A DNA stretch of 64,000 bases from an uncultured Paracoccaceae bacterium (GCA_947493745.1 CANLSM010000003.1:248001-312000); one strand, 5' to 3'. Positions 25,687-34,536 are shown, counted from the first letter of the stretch. The notes: generated by a model from the letters alone, not told the origin. Program-made: numbers and translations.

Positions 25687-27693
25687 TTACCTTTCACTGG
25701 TGGTCTTGGGGGCTTGAGTTTCGCGCGCCACGGCGCGCAGTCTTTCCAACCATTTGAACGAGGGTTGTGAGACGATTTCGTCCGACAGCGAACAGACCAT
25801 CTCAACAAGGCCCTGATTGGGAAAAACGAAGGCGGAATTGCGATCCCATCGGGCCAATGCGCTGTCAAGAAGCGCAAAATCCGGCGAAAGAAGTTCGGTC
25901 GCAATCTCTTTGGGACAGGTCTGAACCGGCCCCTTGCGATAGCTGATCGAGACCGGGTTTGAACGAACCTCCAGCCCGTCGGGTGCCAGATAGAGCGCCT
26001 GAACCGTATAGCTGCGATGCAGGGCCAGCCGGTTCCAGAACGATGGCGGAATGAAGGGCAGCTGTTCAAACGTGTCATCGGGTTGCGGCAGGGTCGTCAG
26101 GGTCTGTGCATAGGCCCGGTTCCACAGATCCGGTGCGTGATCGAAGGCGACCGGGTTGAAGACAATAGTCTGGCGGTCATGGTCGCGCCGGTCCCGTGGA
26201 TTTTTCTCGCTTCGAATGACAAGCTGAAGCCCCCCGCTCTCGAAGCTGAAGTGAAGCGGTTGATCGGGATTGCGGCCTGCGGGGCTGGCGGCGGTGCCAC
26301 TCAGCTTCACCTGGCCGCGGATCGGCTGATAGCGCAGGCCATCGGGCAGGGTGTTGGAGATCAGCAGGTCGGTCTGGTCCAGTTTCAGCCGCAGCTTGTG
26401 GCTTCTCAACGTGCTCTCGGCCTTGATCAGAACCGGGGCAGGGAGACGCTCGGTAAAGGTGCGCTTGCCCACGGCGATCTGATCGAATGGCGCATGGCGA
26501 AGGTGCTGCAACTCTGCCTTCGCGAAGGCGGGCGCATCGTAGAACCGGGTCAGAAACGCCTCGTGGCGCTGGCGCCGGATTTCCTTCGTGTCGCGCTTCT
26601 GGAAGGCAAATGCGTTGATTGATCCGAAAGGAAGAAAACTCCCATAGGCCATCCAGGTCTCATCGGACGGGTCCACGTCGATCAACTGAGGCTCGGCCAG
26701 ATCACGTTGCCAGGGATGGGGCAGGTTCAGAAGATGCCCGAATTCATGCATGACCGTGAAAAGCAGCCTCTGATCCAGCCGCTCATCGGTCAATGTCGGC
26801 GCTTTGGGCTCCGTGAGATACCGGATCAGTTCGCCGACAAAAATCGCGGCACCGAACCGGGCGCGGTGGCGGCGCTGATGCCAGTCGAGACCGGTGGCGC
26901 GTCCGAACGGAACATCGCGGGGATCCTCCGCGTCGATCTGCCGGTCGCCCGAGAAGATCACGTGATACTCCCAGGGATCGGTGCTGTTCTGGTAGAAATC
27001 GAGCGGCCCGGCGCGATCGCTGAGCTGGGGCAGGGCGGGCATTTCGATCTCTTCACAACTCAGGTCGAGCCGTGCCTTGCGGAACTGATGCGAGAGCGTC
27101 ATCCGGTTGTCATCGGAGGCGAACAGTCGGCGCACGGCCTCCTTTGAGCTTTCACCGATCAGGCTGTCGAAGCCATATCGCAGCCGCAGGGTCCGGAAAA
27201 ACGGCGAGGTCCGGGACAAGGGGGTATCTGCGCGAAGCGATGAGTTGAAGTACCGCCGCCAGACACCGTTCCGGTCGGAGATTACCTCGATCTGAAGATC
27301 GTGGATTTCGGCTTCCGAGATCCGGAATGCCACATGGGCCCTTGCCTGCCTGTGATCCAGCCGGGCATTGCGCGCCGCAAACGCATCGCAATGGGCAAGA
27401 TAGGTCCCGTCTTCTTCAAGGAAAAAGATCGCTGTCGGCTGAAACGAAAGCTCCCAGTCCGTGCGCGCCGCATCACGAAACAGGTCACCGCTGATCAGGC
27501 CGGTATCGGCGTCAATCCTCAGATCGACATGGCGAAGTGCACCTTCCGCTTGCGCCTGAAACCGGAAAAGTCCGTGCAGGGCCGTCCATGGCCCTTGCAC
27601 GTCCCTGGAGGATATTCGGGTCCATCCCGAACGCTTGAAAGCGTCGAAGATGGACCCTGTCATGCCCAGATCGCCAGATGGTATGGCATCCAT
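25687..27693 (-). CDS. Metzincin-like zinc metalloprotease, large, no signal peptide
   Basis: 668 residues, family not recognised as a whole. The zinc motif HEFGH at residues 316-320 with a third ligand His326 (HExxHxxNxxH) and a Met-turn candidate Met348 in ETWMAYGS are the hallmarks of metzincins; Asn replaces the usual Gly. The N-terminal 300 residues look beta-rich and the C-terminal half resembles an oligosaccharide- or peptide-binding beta domain without clear family. No signal peptide or membrane segment, so it acts in the cytoplasm or is exported with another protein. Second gene of the operon, 14 bases after the haloperoxidase. A role in removing a leader peptide is a reasonable guess only. 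Confidence 0.68.
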   Translation of the reverse strand: MDAIPSGDLGMTGSIFDAFKRSGWTRISSRDVQGPWTALHGLFRFQAQAEGALRHVDLRIDADTGLISGDLFRDAARTDWELSFQPTAIFFLEEDGTYLAHCDAFAARNARLDHRQARAHVAFRISEAEIHDLQIEVISDRNGVWRRYFNSSLRADTPLSRTSPFFRTLRLRYGFDSLIGESSKEAVRRLFASDDNRMTLSHQFRKARLDLSCEEIEMPALPQLSDRAGPLDFYQNSTDPWEYHVIFSGDRQIDAEDPRDVPFGRATGLDWHQRRHRARFGAAIFVGELIRYLTEPKAPTLTDERLDQRLLFTVMHEFGHLLNLPHPWQRDLAEPQLIDVDPSDETWMAYGSFLPFGSINAFAFQKRDTKEIRRQRHEAFLTRFYDAPAFAKAELQHLRHAPFDQIAVGKRTFTERLPAPVLIKAESTLRSHKLRLKLDQTDLLISNTLPDGLRYQPIRGQVKLSGTAASPAGRNPDQPLHFSFESGGLQLVIRSEKNPRDRRDHDRQTIVFNPVAFDHAPDLWNRAYAQTLTTLPQPDDTFEQLPFIPPSFWNRLALHRSYTVQALYLAPDGLEVRSNPVSISYRKGPVQTCPKEIATELLSPDFALLDSALARWDRNSAFVFPNQGLVEMVCSLSDEIVSQPSFKWLERLRAVARETQAPKTTSER

Positions 27694-27707
27694 GATGTAT
27701 AAGCCCC

Positions 27708-29786
27708 CTAATACATCATCGGATCGCCGGGTGCACCGCTGACATGGCGTTTCAGCCAGGCGTCATATTCGGTGCGTCCATTGACCTGGACAGTGACATC
27801 TCGTGATGTGTAAAGCGGCGAGTTTCCTTCCGAATGGATTTCGATCTCGTCGCCGTCGAAACTGTGAAACCGCATGGACGTGGCTTCTGGATAAGTCAGC
27901 ATCTGCTCTTGCAGGATGCCGACCGCCACACGCTCCCCCAAGCGCAGGCTGTCGTAGTAGTCCGAGTAGAAATGCACGCCAGCCATGTTCCGCCCCATCG
28001 AGATATTGGCGGCCAGCTTGTCCAACTCACCCTCAAGGGTCAACGTCGCGGCATCGCCTGCCTTGACCAGCCGCTTGCCATCCGCGGATGGCTCGGCAAG
28101 CGATGGCATCCCGATATCGGCCAGTGTCTTGCGAGACCAGCTGTCGGTTCCCTTGAACATCTGGAAGAACGCCTTGAGCACGGTCACACACGCGCCAGCC
28201 ACGGTTGCATGTCCGGAACCGTAGGACGGATGCATCGGCGAGCCTTCCGCATAGGCCATCGGCAGAAGCAGATTGCGCTTCATCCATGCGTCGGGGTTCC
28301 CCAGACCCGTCAGCGGTTGCGCCTCAACGGCGATCTGGTCGGCGTTGTGCCGGGCGACCGCCTCGGTCAGACCGATCGCATCAAGGTTGAGGTGCATCTG
28401 GCGCAGCGCTTCCGCCGTCTTGGCACCAAACCGCCCGGCCTGTGCATTGGCCGCGAGTGTCAGAAGCCCCCCGACCCGCTCCGGCCGACACCGACGGTGA
28501 TAGCAGAACTTCTGGCGGCGAACCGCCTTCAGGGCCCGCGAGGACACCTCCGTCATGACCGCCAGCAGATGGGGGTCACCGAAGGTGGCAAAGGATGCGC
28601 GTGTTGCGCCATCATCGCCACCGGACGGGAAACCGTCATCATAGTCGGCATCATAGCTTTGCAGGATCAGGGCAGCTGTCAGGTAGGCCTGGTAGAGCGC
28701 ATCAATGCGCACGTAAGAGGCCAGATCGCGCGGCGTGGTCACAAAGCGCGGCGACTGGTCGGCTGTCTGCACCTTGCGCATGTCCGCGCCGTTCTGGACG
28801 TCCAGCCAGGAGTTCCAGTCACACATGTAGTCCAGTCCGGGCGCATGACCCTGGACCTTTTGCGACACCGACTGCGCGCCAAGCGAGACCTGTCCCTTGA
28901 GATGCGATCCCTTGCTCCCCACAAGCAGGAATTGCGAGACATAACCCCGCGATTTCGCCCCGCAGGTCGAGCCGCGAAAGAGGCTCTGCCCAGAGAGCTT
29001 GGCCTCGTAGCCCACAAAGCGGGCCTGACGTCTGCGCGCCTCCGCATCGGTCAGCGCAAACGGCCGTCCGGTGAAATCCGAGAACGAAGTGCGCACCGTG
29101 GAGGTGCGGTCAAACCAGGGCAGAGCGTTCAGGACTTCAATCATCTGCTTTGGTGACTGGCCCGCCGGCCCCAACTCCGGCGAGCCCTTCGTGATCTCGG
29201 TAAACGGTACGTCCCGCAGAAGGCTCATCGCATAACCTTCAGCCATCTCGGCTGTCAGCTCATCCGAGCCGAGCCGCGGCGCGGGTTCCAGCCCCACGGC
29301 CCCGCTGTCAGGACCCTGCAGGTCGTAGACATGACCAGCCCGCGGGCTCTCCCAGGAGCGCACCGGAGGCGTGCTCCCGTCTTTCTTGATCTGCGTTTCA
29401 AAGCGGTCGAGAGAATTCGGATCATCGGTGTAGCCCTGCGGGCGGGAGACCCCCTCGATCTCCTTGCTGTTCGGCCCGAGCGGCACATCAAAACGCGCGA
29501 AAGGCCCGCTCTGTACCGTGTTGATCGCATTCACGAAGATCCGGTAGGCGCGCGGATCGACCGCGCCAAAGCCGTTATGCGGCAGACCCTTTGTGAACTG
29601 GGCCGGGAAAGTGAACTCGTAGTCGTTTTCTTCGCCGTTGGCGCGGGTCTCAACATGAGCCCGTTTCTCGGCCAGGGTGGCTGCAGTCGTTCTGATTGTC
29701 GTGCTGTCGCGCAGCCGCGCCAGACCTGACGGTATGGGCTGCTGCTGAATATGTCTGGCTTCAAACGTCATTGGTCGGCTCCCCAT
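27708..29786 (-). CDS. Vanadium-dependent haloperoxidase (algal bromoperoxidase type)
   Basis: 692-residue enzyme that would use vanadate and H2O2 to oxidise halide and halogenate substrates. The seven vanadate-site residues fit the Ascophyllum enzyme in spacing: Lys426 and Arg434 eight apart (KFCYHRRCRPE), Ser524-Gly525-His526 in PSYGSGHA, and Arg599 and His605 six apart (GRNMAGVHFYSD). No signal peptide is seen. ATG 29786 has AGGAAG upstream; a second in-frame ATG at 29771 has GGGGAG seven bases before it, so the start is uncertain by five codons. First gene of the operon, preceded by a 12-base inverted repeat. Halide preference cannot be told from sequence. Confidence 0.88.
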   Translation of the reverse strand: MGSRPMTFEARHIQQQPIPSGLARLRDSTTIRTTAATLAEKRAHVETRANGEENDYEFTFPAQFTKGLPHNGFGAVDPRAYRIFVNAINTVQSGPFARFDVPLGPNSKEIEGVSRPQGYTDDPNSLDRFETQIKKDGSTPPVRSWESPRAGHVYDLQGPDSGAVGLEPAPRLGSDELTAEMAEGYAMSLLRDVPFTEITKGSPELGPAGQSPKQMIEVLNALPWFDRTSTVRTSFSDFTGRPFALTDAEARRRQARFVGYEAKLSGQSLFRGSTCGAKSRGYVSQFLLVGSKGSHLKGQVSLGAQSVSQKVQGHAPGLDYMCDWNSWLDVQNGADMRKVQTADQSPRFVTTPRDLASYVRIDALYQAYLTAALILQSYDADYDDGFPSGGDDGATRASFATFGDPHLLAVMTEVSSRALKAVRRQKFCYHRRCRPERVGGLLTLAANAQAGRFGAKTAEALRQMHLNLDAIGLTEAVARHNADQIAVEAQPLTGLGNPDAWMKRNLLLPMAYAEGSPMHPSYGSGHATVAGACVTVLKAFFQMFKGTDSWSRKTLADIGMPSLAEPSADGKRLVKAGDAATLTLEGELDKLAANISMGRNMAGVHFYSDYYDSLRLGERVAVGILQEQMLTYPEATSMRFHSFDGDEIEIHSEGNSPLYTSRDVTVQVNGRTEYDAWLKRHVSGAPGDPMMY

Positions 29787-29800
29787 TTACGCTTCCTGAA

Positions 29801-29875
29801 TGCAGCGGTGCACCACACTTTTTACTCACACGTCGGCTCGGTACTCTTTAAGCAACCCCCAACTGCACCGCTGCA
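29801..29875. promoter_or_regulatory. Inverted repeat upstream of the haloperoxidase operon
   Basis: TGCAGCGGTGCA at 29801-29812 and its exact reverse complement TGCACCGCTGCA at 29864-29875, centres 63 bases apart. Each arm is itself a near-dyad (TGCA...TGCA). Flanks carry a further weak match (TTCCTG/CAGGAA). The left arm starts 15 bases upstream of the haloperoxidase ATG. Six helical turns between centres fits two cooperating operator sites. Confidence 0.55.
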
Positions 29876-29973
29876 CATCCAGGAAAGTGAGGGCAATCAA
29901 CCACGCCGCCATGTGACGCCGCGTTAATGAAGCGTTAATGCTTCGCGAAGACTTCAGAAAATGCCGTTATTTT

Positions 29974-30016
29974 TGCAAAAAGTTGCGCGAGACCGCGCTT
30001 TTTCGGGGTCTCGCGC
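29974..30016 (-). terminator. Intrinsic terminator of the VWA gene
   Basis: A perfect 10-bp stem (GCGCGAGACC at 29985-29994 with GGTCTCGCGC at 30007-30016) is followed on the minus strand by AACTTTTT. A second small hairpin, GCGACTC/GAGTCGC near 30048-30067, sits directly at the gene end. Confidence 0.7.
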
Positions 30017-30067
30017 CGATTTGGGGCAGCGACTCGTTTGGGGGAGCGACTCGAAGGTGAGTCGCTT

Positions 30068-33000
30068 CTACTTCACACTTAGCGGCGCCCGGGCGATCAC
30101 CGTGTTGGTGCGGCCCAGAAGATAGCGCACCTCGAACTCACCAGCCCTGTCGGGAACCTTCAGGATCATCGGCGAGCCTTCCCTGGTGTAGACGTAGCTC
30201 TCCGCATCATTGTCGGCTGATCCCCGCAGGGCCAGAACGATCCGGTCGCGGTCATAGTCCGGTCCGGTCCATTCGACCACCAGATTGCTGCCGGGCGTCG
30301 TGCTGTCCTTCACATTGAGCGTCGCCTCCACCGAGGCAAGGGTGATCGGCGCACGCGCGATCACAGTCCGGTCGCTGCCGACCACATATCGCAGTTCATA
30401 CGCGCCCGCCTCGCCGGGCATCTCCAGCCGGAGCGGGGAGCCGTCGCGCGTATAGGTGTAGAAGATGTATTCATTATCCTCAGAACCGGGGCGCGCGATG
30501 GAGACATAGTCGTTGGTATAGTCGGGCCCTTTCCACTCCACCACGATGGTTTCCCCGACACTGGCTTGCTCAGGGGCTCCAAGACGCGCCTTGACGCCGG
30601 TGAGCGAGATCGTCTGTCGCGCGATGACACGGCGGTCCTGATTGAGAACATACCGGATCTCGAAATCACCTGTCCGCGTTGGCAGTTGCAGGCGAAGCGG
30701 TGAGCCGTCACGGGTGTAGGTGTATTTGATGTAGTCGTTGTCGTCGGCACCAACGGGTGCAACGCTGATATAGTCGTTGTCGTAGTCAGGTCCCGTCCAT
30801 TCAACCAGCAGAACAGAACCTGCCGGGGCAGTCTGTGGTATCGTCAGGCCAGCGTTGACCGCGCCAATGCTGACCGCGCGGCGTGCGATGACCTTCCGGT
30901 CCTGATTCATCACATACCGGATCTCGTAGTCACCGGGTTCGGTCGGCATCTCCAACGTCAGCGGCGACCCGTCGCGCGTGTAGGTATAGTTGATATATGT
31001 GTTGTCCTCGGAACCGGTCAGGGCGACAGAGATATAGTCATTGTTATAGTCCGGCCCGGTCCAGGTCACGACAAGGTCCTGACCGGCAACGGCTGTCTCC
31101 GCCGCTTCAAGCGCCGCTTCTGCAGCCGACACCGTGATCGCGCTTGTGGCAAGGACCGTCCGATCCTGACTGAGAACGTAGCGGATCTCGTAGTCGCCGG
31201 GTTCAGACGGCATCTCAAGCTGCAAGGGCGTACCGTCACGGGTATAGGTATAGTTGATGTACTGGTTGCCCTTGGCCCCCACCAGCGCGACGTCGATATA
31301 GTCGTTCTTGGCGTCGGGTCCGATCCAGTCGAGCGTGATGGTCTCTCCGGCCATCGCGGAAGAGGGCGCGTCGAGCAGCACCTTTGCCTCACCAACGCTG
31401 AGCGGCTTGCTCGCCAGAACCGTCCGATCCTGATTGAGCACATACCGGATTTCATAGTCGCCAGGCTCTCCGGGCACCTCCAGCGTCAGGGGGGAGCCTT
31501 CTCTTGTATAGGTGTAGTTGATGTACTGATTGCCCTTGGCTCCCACCAGTGCGACGTCGATATAGTCATTCTTGGCGTCGGGTCCGATCCATTCCACGGT
31601 GATCGTCGAGCCGATCGTGGCCGCATCCGGTGCCTCCAGCGAGACCTTTGCAGCCTCGACCGTCACACGTTTTCTAGCAATGACCGTGCGGTCCTGATGC
31701 ATGACGTACCGGATCTCATACTCACCCGGTTCAGGCGGCATCTCGACCTCCAACGCGCTGCCTTCGCGCGTGTAGGTATAGTTGACATACTGACCGGACT
31801 TCGCCCCCACGGAGGCCACATCGATATAGTCGTTCTTGTAGTCCGGCCCCGTCCATTCCACGCTCAGCAAATCACCGATCACAGCGGTCTCTGCGGCTGT
31901 CAGGCTCGCGCCTACAGGTGTGATGGTAATCGGCTTGGCCGCGAGAACCTCCCGCCCGTCCGAACGGATATAGCGGATCTGATAGTCGCCGGGTTCGGGC
32001 GGCATCTGCACCTCAACCGTGCTTCCTTCCCTTGTATAGGTGTAGTTCACATACTGACCGCCCCTGGCCCCGACCAGGGCGACATCGATGTAATCGTTCT
32101 TGTCGTCGGGCCCGATCCAGGCGACCTGAATGGTTGCGCCGGCAACAGCGGATTTGGGCGATTTGAGCGAGGCTTTCGGTTTTCCCTCGGGCAGCACCAA
32201 CGTAAAGCGGTTTGCACCATCTGCCGCGATAGCGACGTCCAGACGCGCGGTATCCTCGGTCTCGGGCCGCAGGACCTCCACCAGATAGTCTCCAGCAACG
32301 AAGGAGCCGCCAGCCTCTGCCCCGGTCTGGGTCTGCGCCTCGCCATCCTTTGGCGTGATGGTCCAGACCAACGGTTCGTCGATCATCTCGCCATCCACGC
32401 CTTCGGTTGCGACAAAGCGGGCATTGACAAGGCTTGGCGCCTCCGCGATCTGTTCCAGCGCTTGTGTTAGTTCGGTCGCATTCGATGCACTCAGGAAACG
32501 ACCGCCGGTGTTCTCCGCCAGACAGGCCAGCTGCTCACGGTCGGCGGCCTCCTGAATGTCGAAACCGATCACATGGGTGGTGAAGCCGATACCTGCGGCC
32601 TCCAACTCGGACCCGACAGCGCAGGGATCGAGATCACAGGTCTCGCGCCCGTCCGAGATCAGGATCACAGTTGCCGGGTCCTCCTCATATTTCAGACCCT
32701 CGGCGGCAGCAATGACCGAGGCGGAAAGCGGCGTCTTGCCCTTGGGATTGATCGCCTCCACAGCCGCCCGGATGTCATCGCGCGTGCTCGTGGCGGGCGG
32801 GACAAGCAACTCGATATCCGAACAATCACCCTTGTGGCGGTGGCCATAGGCCGACAGCCCGAGAGCCTGTTCGGCTGGCAGTGTGTCCAGAAGATCGCCG
32901 ATCACACGCTTGGCAATGGTGATCTTGGCCTCGCCTTCGATCTGCCCCCACATGGAGCCCGACGCGTCCAGAACGAGGATCGTTTTCTCCGATTGTGCCA

Positions 33001-33079
33001 TCGCCGGAGCGGTCAGCGCACCCGTCAGGATGATTCCCAAAACCGCAAGATGTGTGCGAATCTGTTGTGCCAATCGCAT
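30068..33079 (-). CDS. Secreted VWA-domain protein with eight tandem repeats
   Basis: 1003-residue exported protein. Start at the ATG giving signal peptide MRLAQQIRTHLAVLGIILTG...APAMAQ, with GGGGGA upstream; an ORF start 20 codons earlier is less likely. Residues about 30-220 are a von Willebrand A domain with MIDAS motif LDASGSMWG and ISDGRET. After a linker domain come eight repeats of about 88 residues, each with W-x-GPDxxNDYI, Y-x-YTYTR-GS and EIRYV, likely Ig-like beta sandwiches (DNA about 30071-32190). The protein probably binds metal-dependent ligands in the periplasm or cell surface. Repeats 3 and 4 are nearly identical, repeat 8 is most divergent. No anchor or transmembrane segment is seen. 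Confidence 0.85.
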   Translation of the reverse strand: MRLAQQIRTHLAVLGIILTGALTAPAMAQSEKTILVLDASGSMWGQIEGEAKITIAKRVIGDLLDTLPAEQALGLSAYGHRHKGDCSDIELLVPPATSTRDDIRAAVEAINPKGKTPLSASVIAAAEGLKYEEDPATVILISDGRETCDLDPCAVGSELEAAGIGFTTHVIGFDIQEAADREQLACLAENTGGRFLSASNATELTQALEQIAEAPSLVNARFVATEGVDGEMIDEPLVWTITPKDGEAQTQTGAEAGGSFVAGDYLVEVLRPETEDTARLDVAIAADGANRFTLVLPEGKPKASLKSPKSAVAGATIQVAWIGPDDKNDYIDVALVGARGGQYVNYTYTREGSTVEVQMPPEPGDYQIRYIRSDGREVLAAKPITITPVGASLTAAETAVIGDLLSVEWTGPDYKNDYIDVASVGAKSGQYVNYTYTREGSALEVEMPPEPGEYEIRYVMHQDRTVIARKRVTVEAAKVSLEAPDAATIGSTITVEWIGPDAKNDYIDVALVGAKGNQYINYTYTREGSPLTLEVPGEPGDYEIRYVLNQDRTVLASKPLSVGEAKVLLDAPSSAMAGETITLDWIGPDAKNDYIDVALVGAKGNQYINYTYTRDGTPLQLEMPSEPGDYEIRYVLSQDRTVLATSAITVSAAEAALEAAETAVAGQDLVVTWTGPDYNNDYISVALTGSEDNTYINYTYTRDGSPLTLEMPTEPGDYEIRYVMNQDRKVIARRAVSIGAVNAGLTIPQTAPAGSVLLVEWTGPDYDNDYISVAPVGADDNDYIKYTYTRDGSPLRLQLPTRTGDFEIRYVLNQDRRVIARQTISLTGVKARLGAPEQASVGETIVVEWKGPDYTNDYVSIARPGSEDNEYIFYTYTRDGSPLRLEMPGEAGAYELRYVVGSDRTVIARAPITLASVEATLNVKDSTTPGSNLVVEWTGPDYDRDRIVLALRGSADNDAESYVYTREGSPMILKVPDRAGEFEVRYLLGRTNTVIARAPLSVK
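30071..32190 (-). repeat. Coding tandem repeat array, 8 units of about 265 bases
   Basis: Eight head-to-tail units encoding the WTGPD/TYTRDGSPL/YEIRYV repeats of the VWA protein. Similarity is visible at the DNA level between neighbouring units, pointing to duplication within the gene and possible length variation between strains. Confidence 0.85.
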
Positions 33080-33365
33080 TATCTGTCCCCCAATGCTCAA
33101 AATTCGGTCGAAGTTTATGGGCTGAGAGATGCAAATCAACGGTGCAGATTCAGCAATTTTTCCCCCTGTGACATGTTTCCGACCAAAAAACTCAAAAAAT
33201 GCGCGGTTTTTTGACGCTTTAGGTCAATTTTTATGACTCTTTTCCGACAGGTCTGCTATGCATGCGGCGCATGACAGCCATGTGTGTTTAGCGCTTCTGA
33301 CCCTTAAAAAAAGTGTCATATTGCACTGCACACATCACAGATGACAAAGAAAAGGATGGGGCGTA

Positions 33366-33680
33366 GTGTTCGATTACGTGGACTCTCAGGCTTTCTCTAA
33401 TGATCAGGGAGCGCGCGCGCAAAAGCTCTTTGCCGCCGTTGTACTCGCTGCACTTGATGATGCGATTGCGGATGACAAGAAATACGGCAACGGGGCAGAG
33501 GTTATTGCCCGTTGGGCCCGGTCGCGTGACGGCAGGGAAGTATTGATGTGCGCCGGGATCGATCCGTCCGAGCGCTGTGTGAAGGGCATGATGGACTTTG
33601 TGAGCCGCGGGGTGCGGACATCTGTTGCGCTCAGCCGCGAGGAAAGCGAACGCCAGGCACAGGCGCGCGAGGCCGCTTAG
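33366..33680 (+). CDS. Small hypothetical protein, 104 residues
   Basis: Function not known. Predicted soluble and mostly helical, with no signal peptide, two cysteines (CAGIDPSERC region) and a charged C-terminal tail (SREESERQAQAREAA). Starts with GTG; AAGGATGGGG lies 5-12 bases upstream. Similar small proteins are common in Rhodobacterales from memory, but I cannot name the family with certainty. It is divergent from the VWA gene across a 286-base AT-rich region. A GC-rich palindrome follows it. Confidence 0.65.
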   Translation: MFDYVDSQAFSNDQGARAQKLFAAVVLAALDDAIADDKKYGNGAEVIARWARSRDGREVLMCAGIDPSERCVKGMMDFVSRGVRTSVALSREESERQAQAREAA

Positions 33681-33704
33681 GTCACCATTCAGATCGAACG
33701 TTTC

Positions 33705-33733
33705 ACGGGCCCCGCGGGGCCCGTCGTCGTTTT
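33705..33733. terminator. GC-rich palindrome with T run, possible bidirectional terminator
   Basis: ACGGGCCCCGCGGGGCCCGT at 33705-33724 is a perfect 20-base palindrome, followed by CGTCGTTTT. It lies between convergent genes ending at 33680 and 33783. Confidence 0.55.
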
Positions 33734-33782
33734 GCGGCCAGCTATGCGTTTTTACGCATGGCTGTTCATTTTTCGTTAACGC

Positions 33783-34265
33783 TCAGGCGGTCTGAGGCCG
33801 CAACTGTGCAGTCCGGGTTTGCGGCATCTCACGCTCGATCACGAAAGCCGCGACGACGGCAAAGACGATATGAACCCACAGCGCCACCCAGGTGATGCCG
33901 GTGAAACCCAGAAACGGCTTCATGCCCGCCACCAGATGCGCCATCCCGTAAAGAGCGAAGACCCAAAGGCCGATACCATAGACCACCGCTGTCGCGAACC
34001 AAGGCAGAATGGGCAGCACTTTCCGCTGAATGGGTCGTGCGATGAACATGTAGCCGATGGGATAGGCCAGCAGGCCGGTCAGGATGTGCAAGCCGTAAGC
34101 AAAGCCCGTGGGGTTCACACCGAAGACCGCCTTCAGCGTCCCGCCAGCAAGGCCCACAGGCGCAAGCTTGGCATATCCAAGCGCCGGGGCAAGCGCCTGC
34201 CCGAAAAAGTCAAAAGCCACGGTGCCGAGCGCACCTGCGATCAAAAGGGTCCAGAGGGTTTTCAT
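33783..34265 (-). CDS. Four-helix membrane protein, DUF2938/DUF6789-like
   Basis: 160-residue inner-membrane protein of unknown function. Four hydrophobic segments: near the N-terminus (LLIAGALGTVAFDFFGQAL), at about 60-77, 88-108 and 130-148. The repeated small-residue helices and the GYAKLAPVGLAGG segment recall DUF2938-type proteins, but I am unsure of the family number. Start at ATG 34265 with GGAG nine bases upstream rather than the ATG five codons earlier, which has no ribosome binding site. Confidence 0.65.
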   Translation of the reverse strand: MKTLWTLLIAGALGTVAFDFFGQALAPALGYAKLAPVGLAGGTLKAVFGVNPTGFAYGLHILTGLLAYPIGYMFIARPIQRKVLPILPWFATAVVYGIGLWVFALYGMAHLVAGMKPFLGFTGITWVALWVHIVFAVVAAFVIEREMPQTRTAQLRPQTA

Positions 34266-34536
34266 CGTATCGGTCTCCATCCAGAGGATTGAATTTGGAT
34301 GAACGCTACTCCGACAGGGTCGACCGCGATATCCCCCCTCACAGGCTTGTTTGGTACCGGGAGGCTCCCCGTGATTGGCTGTAACAATTGGGGGCGATTG
34401 TTGGAAACAAAGTCTGACGGGGGCGTGAGGCTGTGAAGGATTGTTTCAGGCGGCTAATGTAAGGCCATTATTCAGGGAACGTGTGCCCGCGGAGTAGTCA
34501 TGTGGAAGTGAGAGGTTTGATCGACAGGTTGCCAAG
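34266..34536. other. Non-coding interval before the ParDE genes
   Basis: About 270 bases without a convincing gene. It contains a small hairpin (CGGGAG/CTCCCG-like at about 34360-34372) and G-rich stretches, and it marks a drop in GC that continues into the toxin-antitoxin genes. Nothing else recognised. Confidence 0.5.

Noticed and set aside
29826-29912. A 28-codon ORF on the minus strand upstream of the haloperoxidase, as a possible RiPP precursor
   Set aside because: No good ribosome binding site, it overlaps the inverted repeat arm, and the sequence has no leader-core layout.
30071-32190. Regular repeats that might suggest a CRISPR array or satellite
   Set aside because: Units are about 265 bases, in frame and inside one long coding sequence; spacers are absent.
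33208-33240. Promoter TTGACG/TATGAC upstream of the 104-residue gene
   Set aside because: Spacer is only 15 bases and the region is generally AT-rich; left out as a feature.
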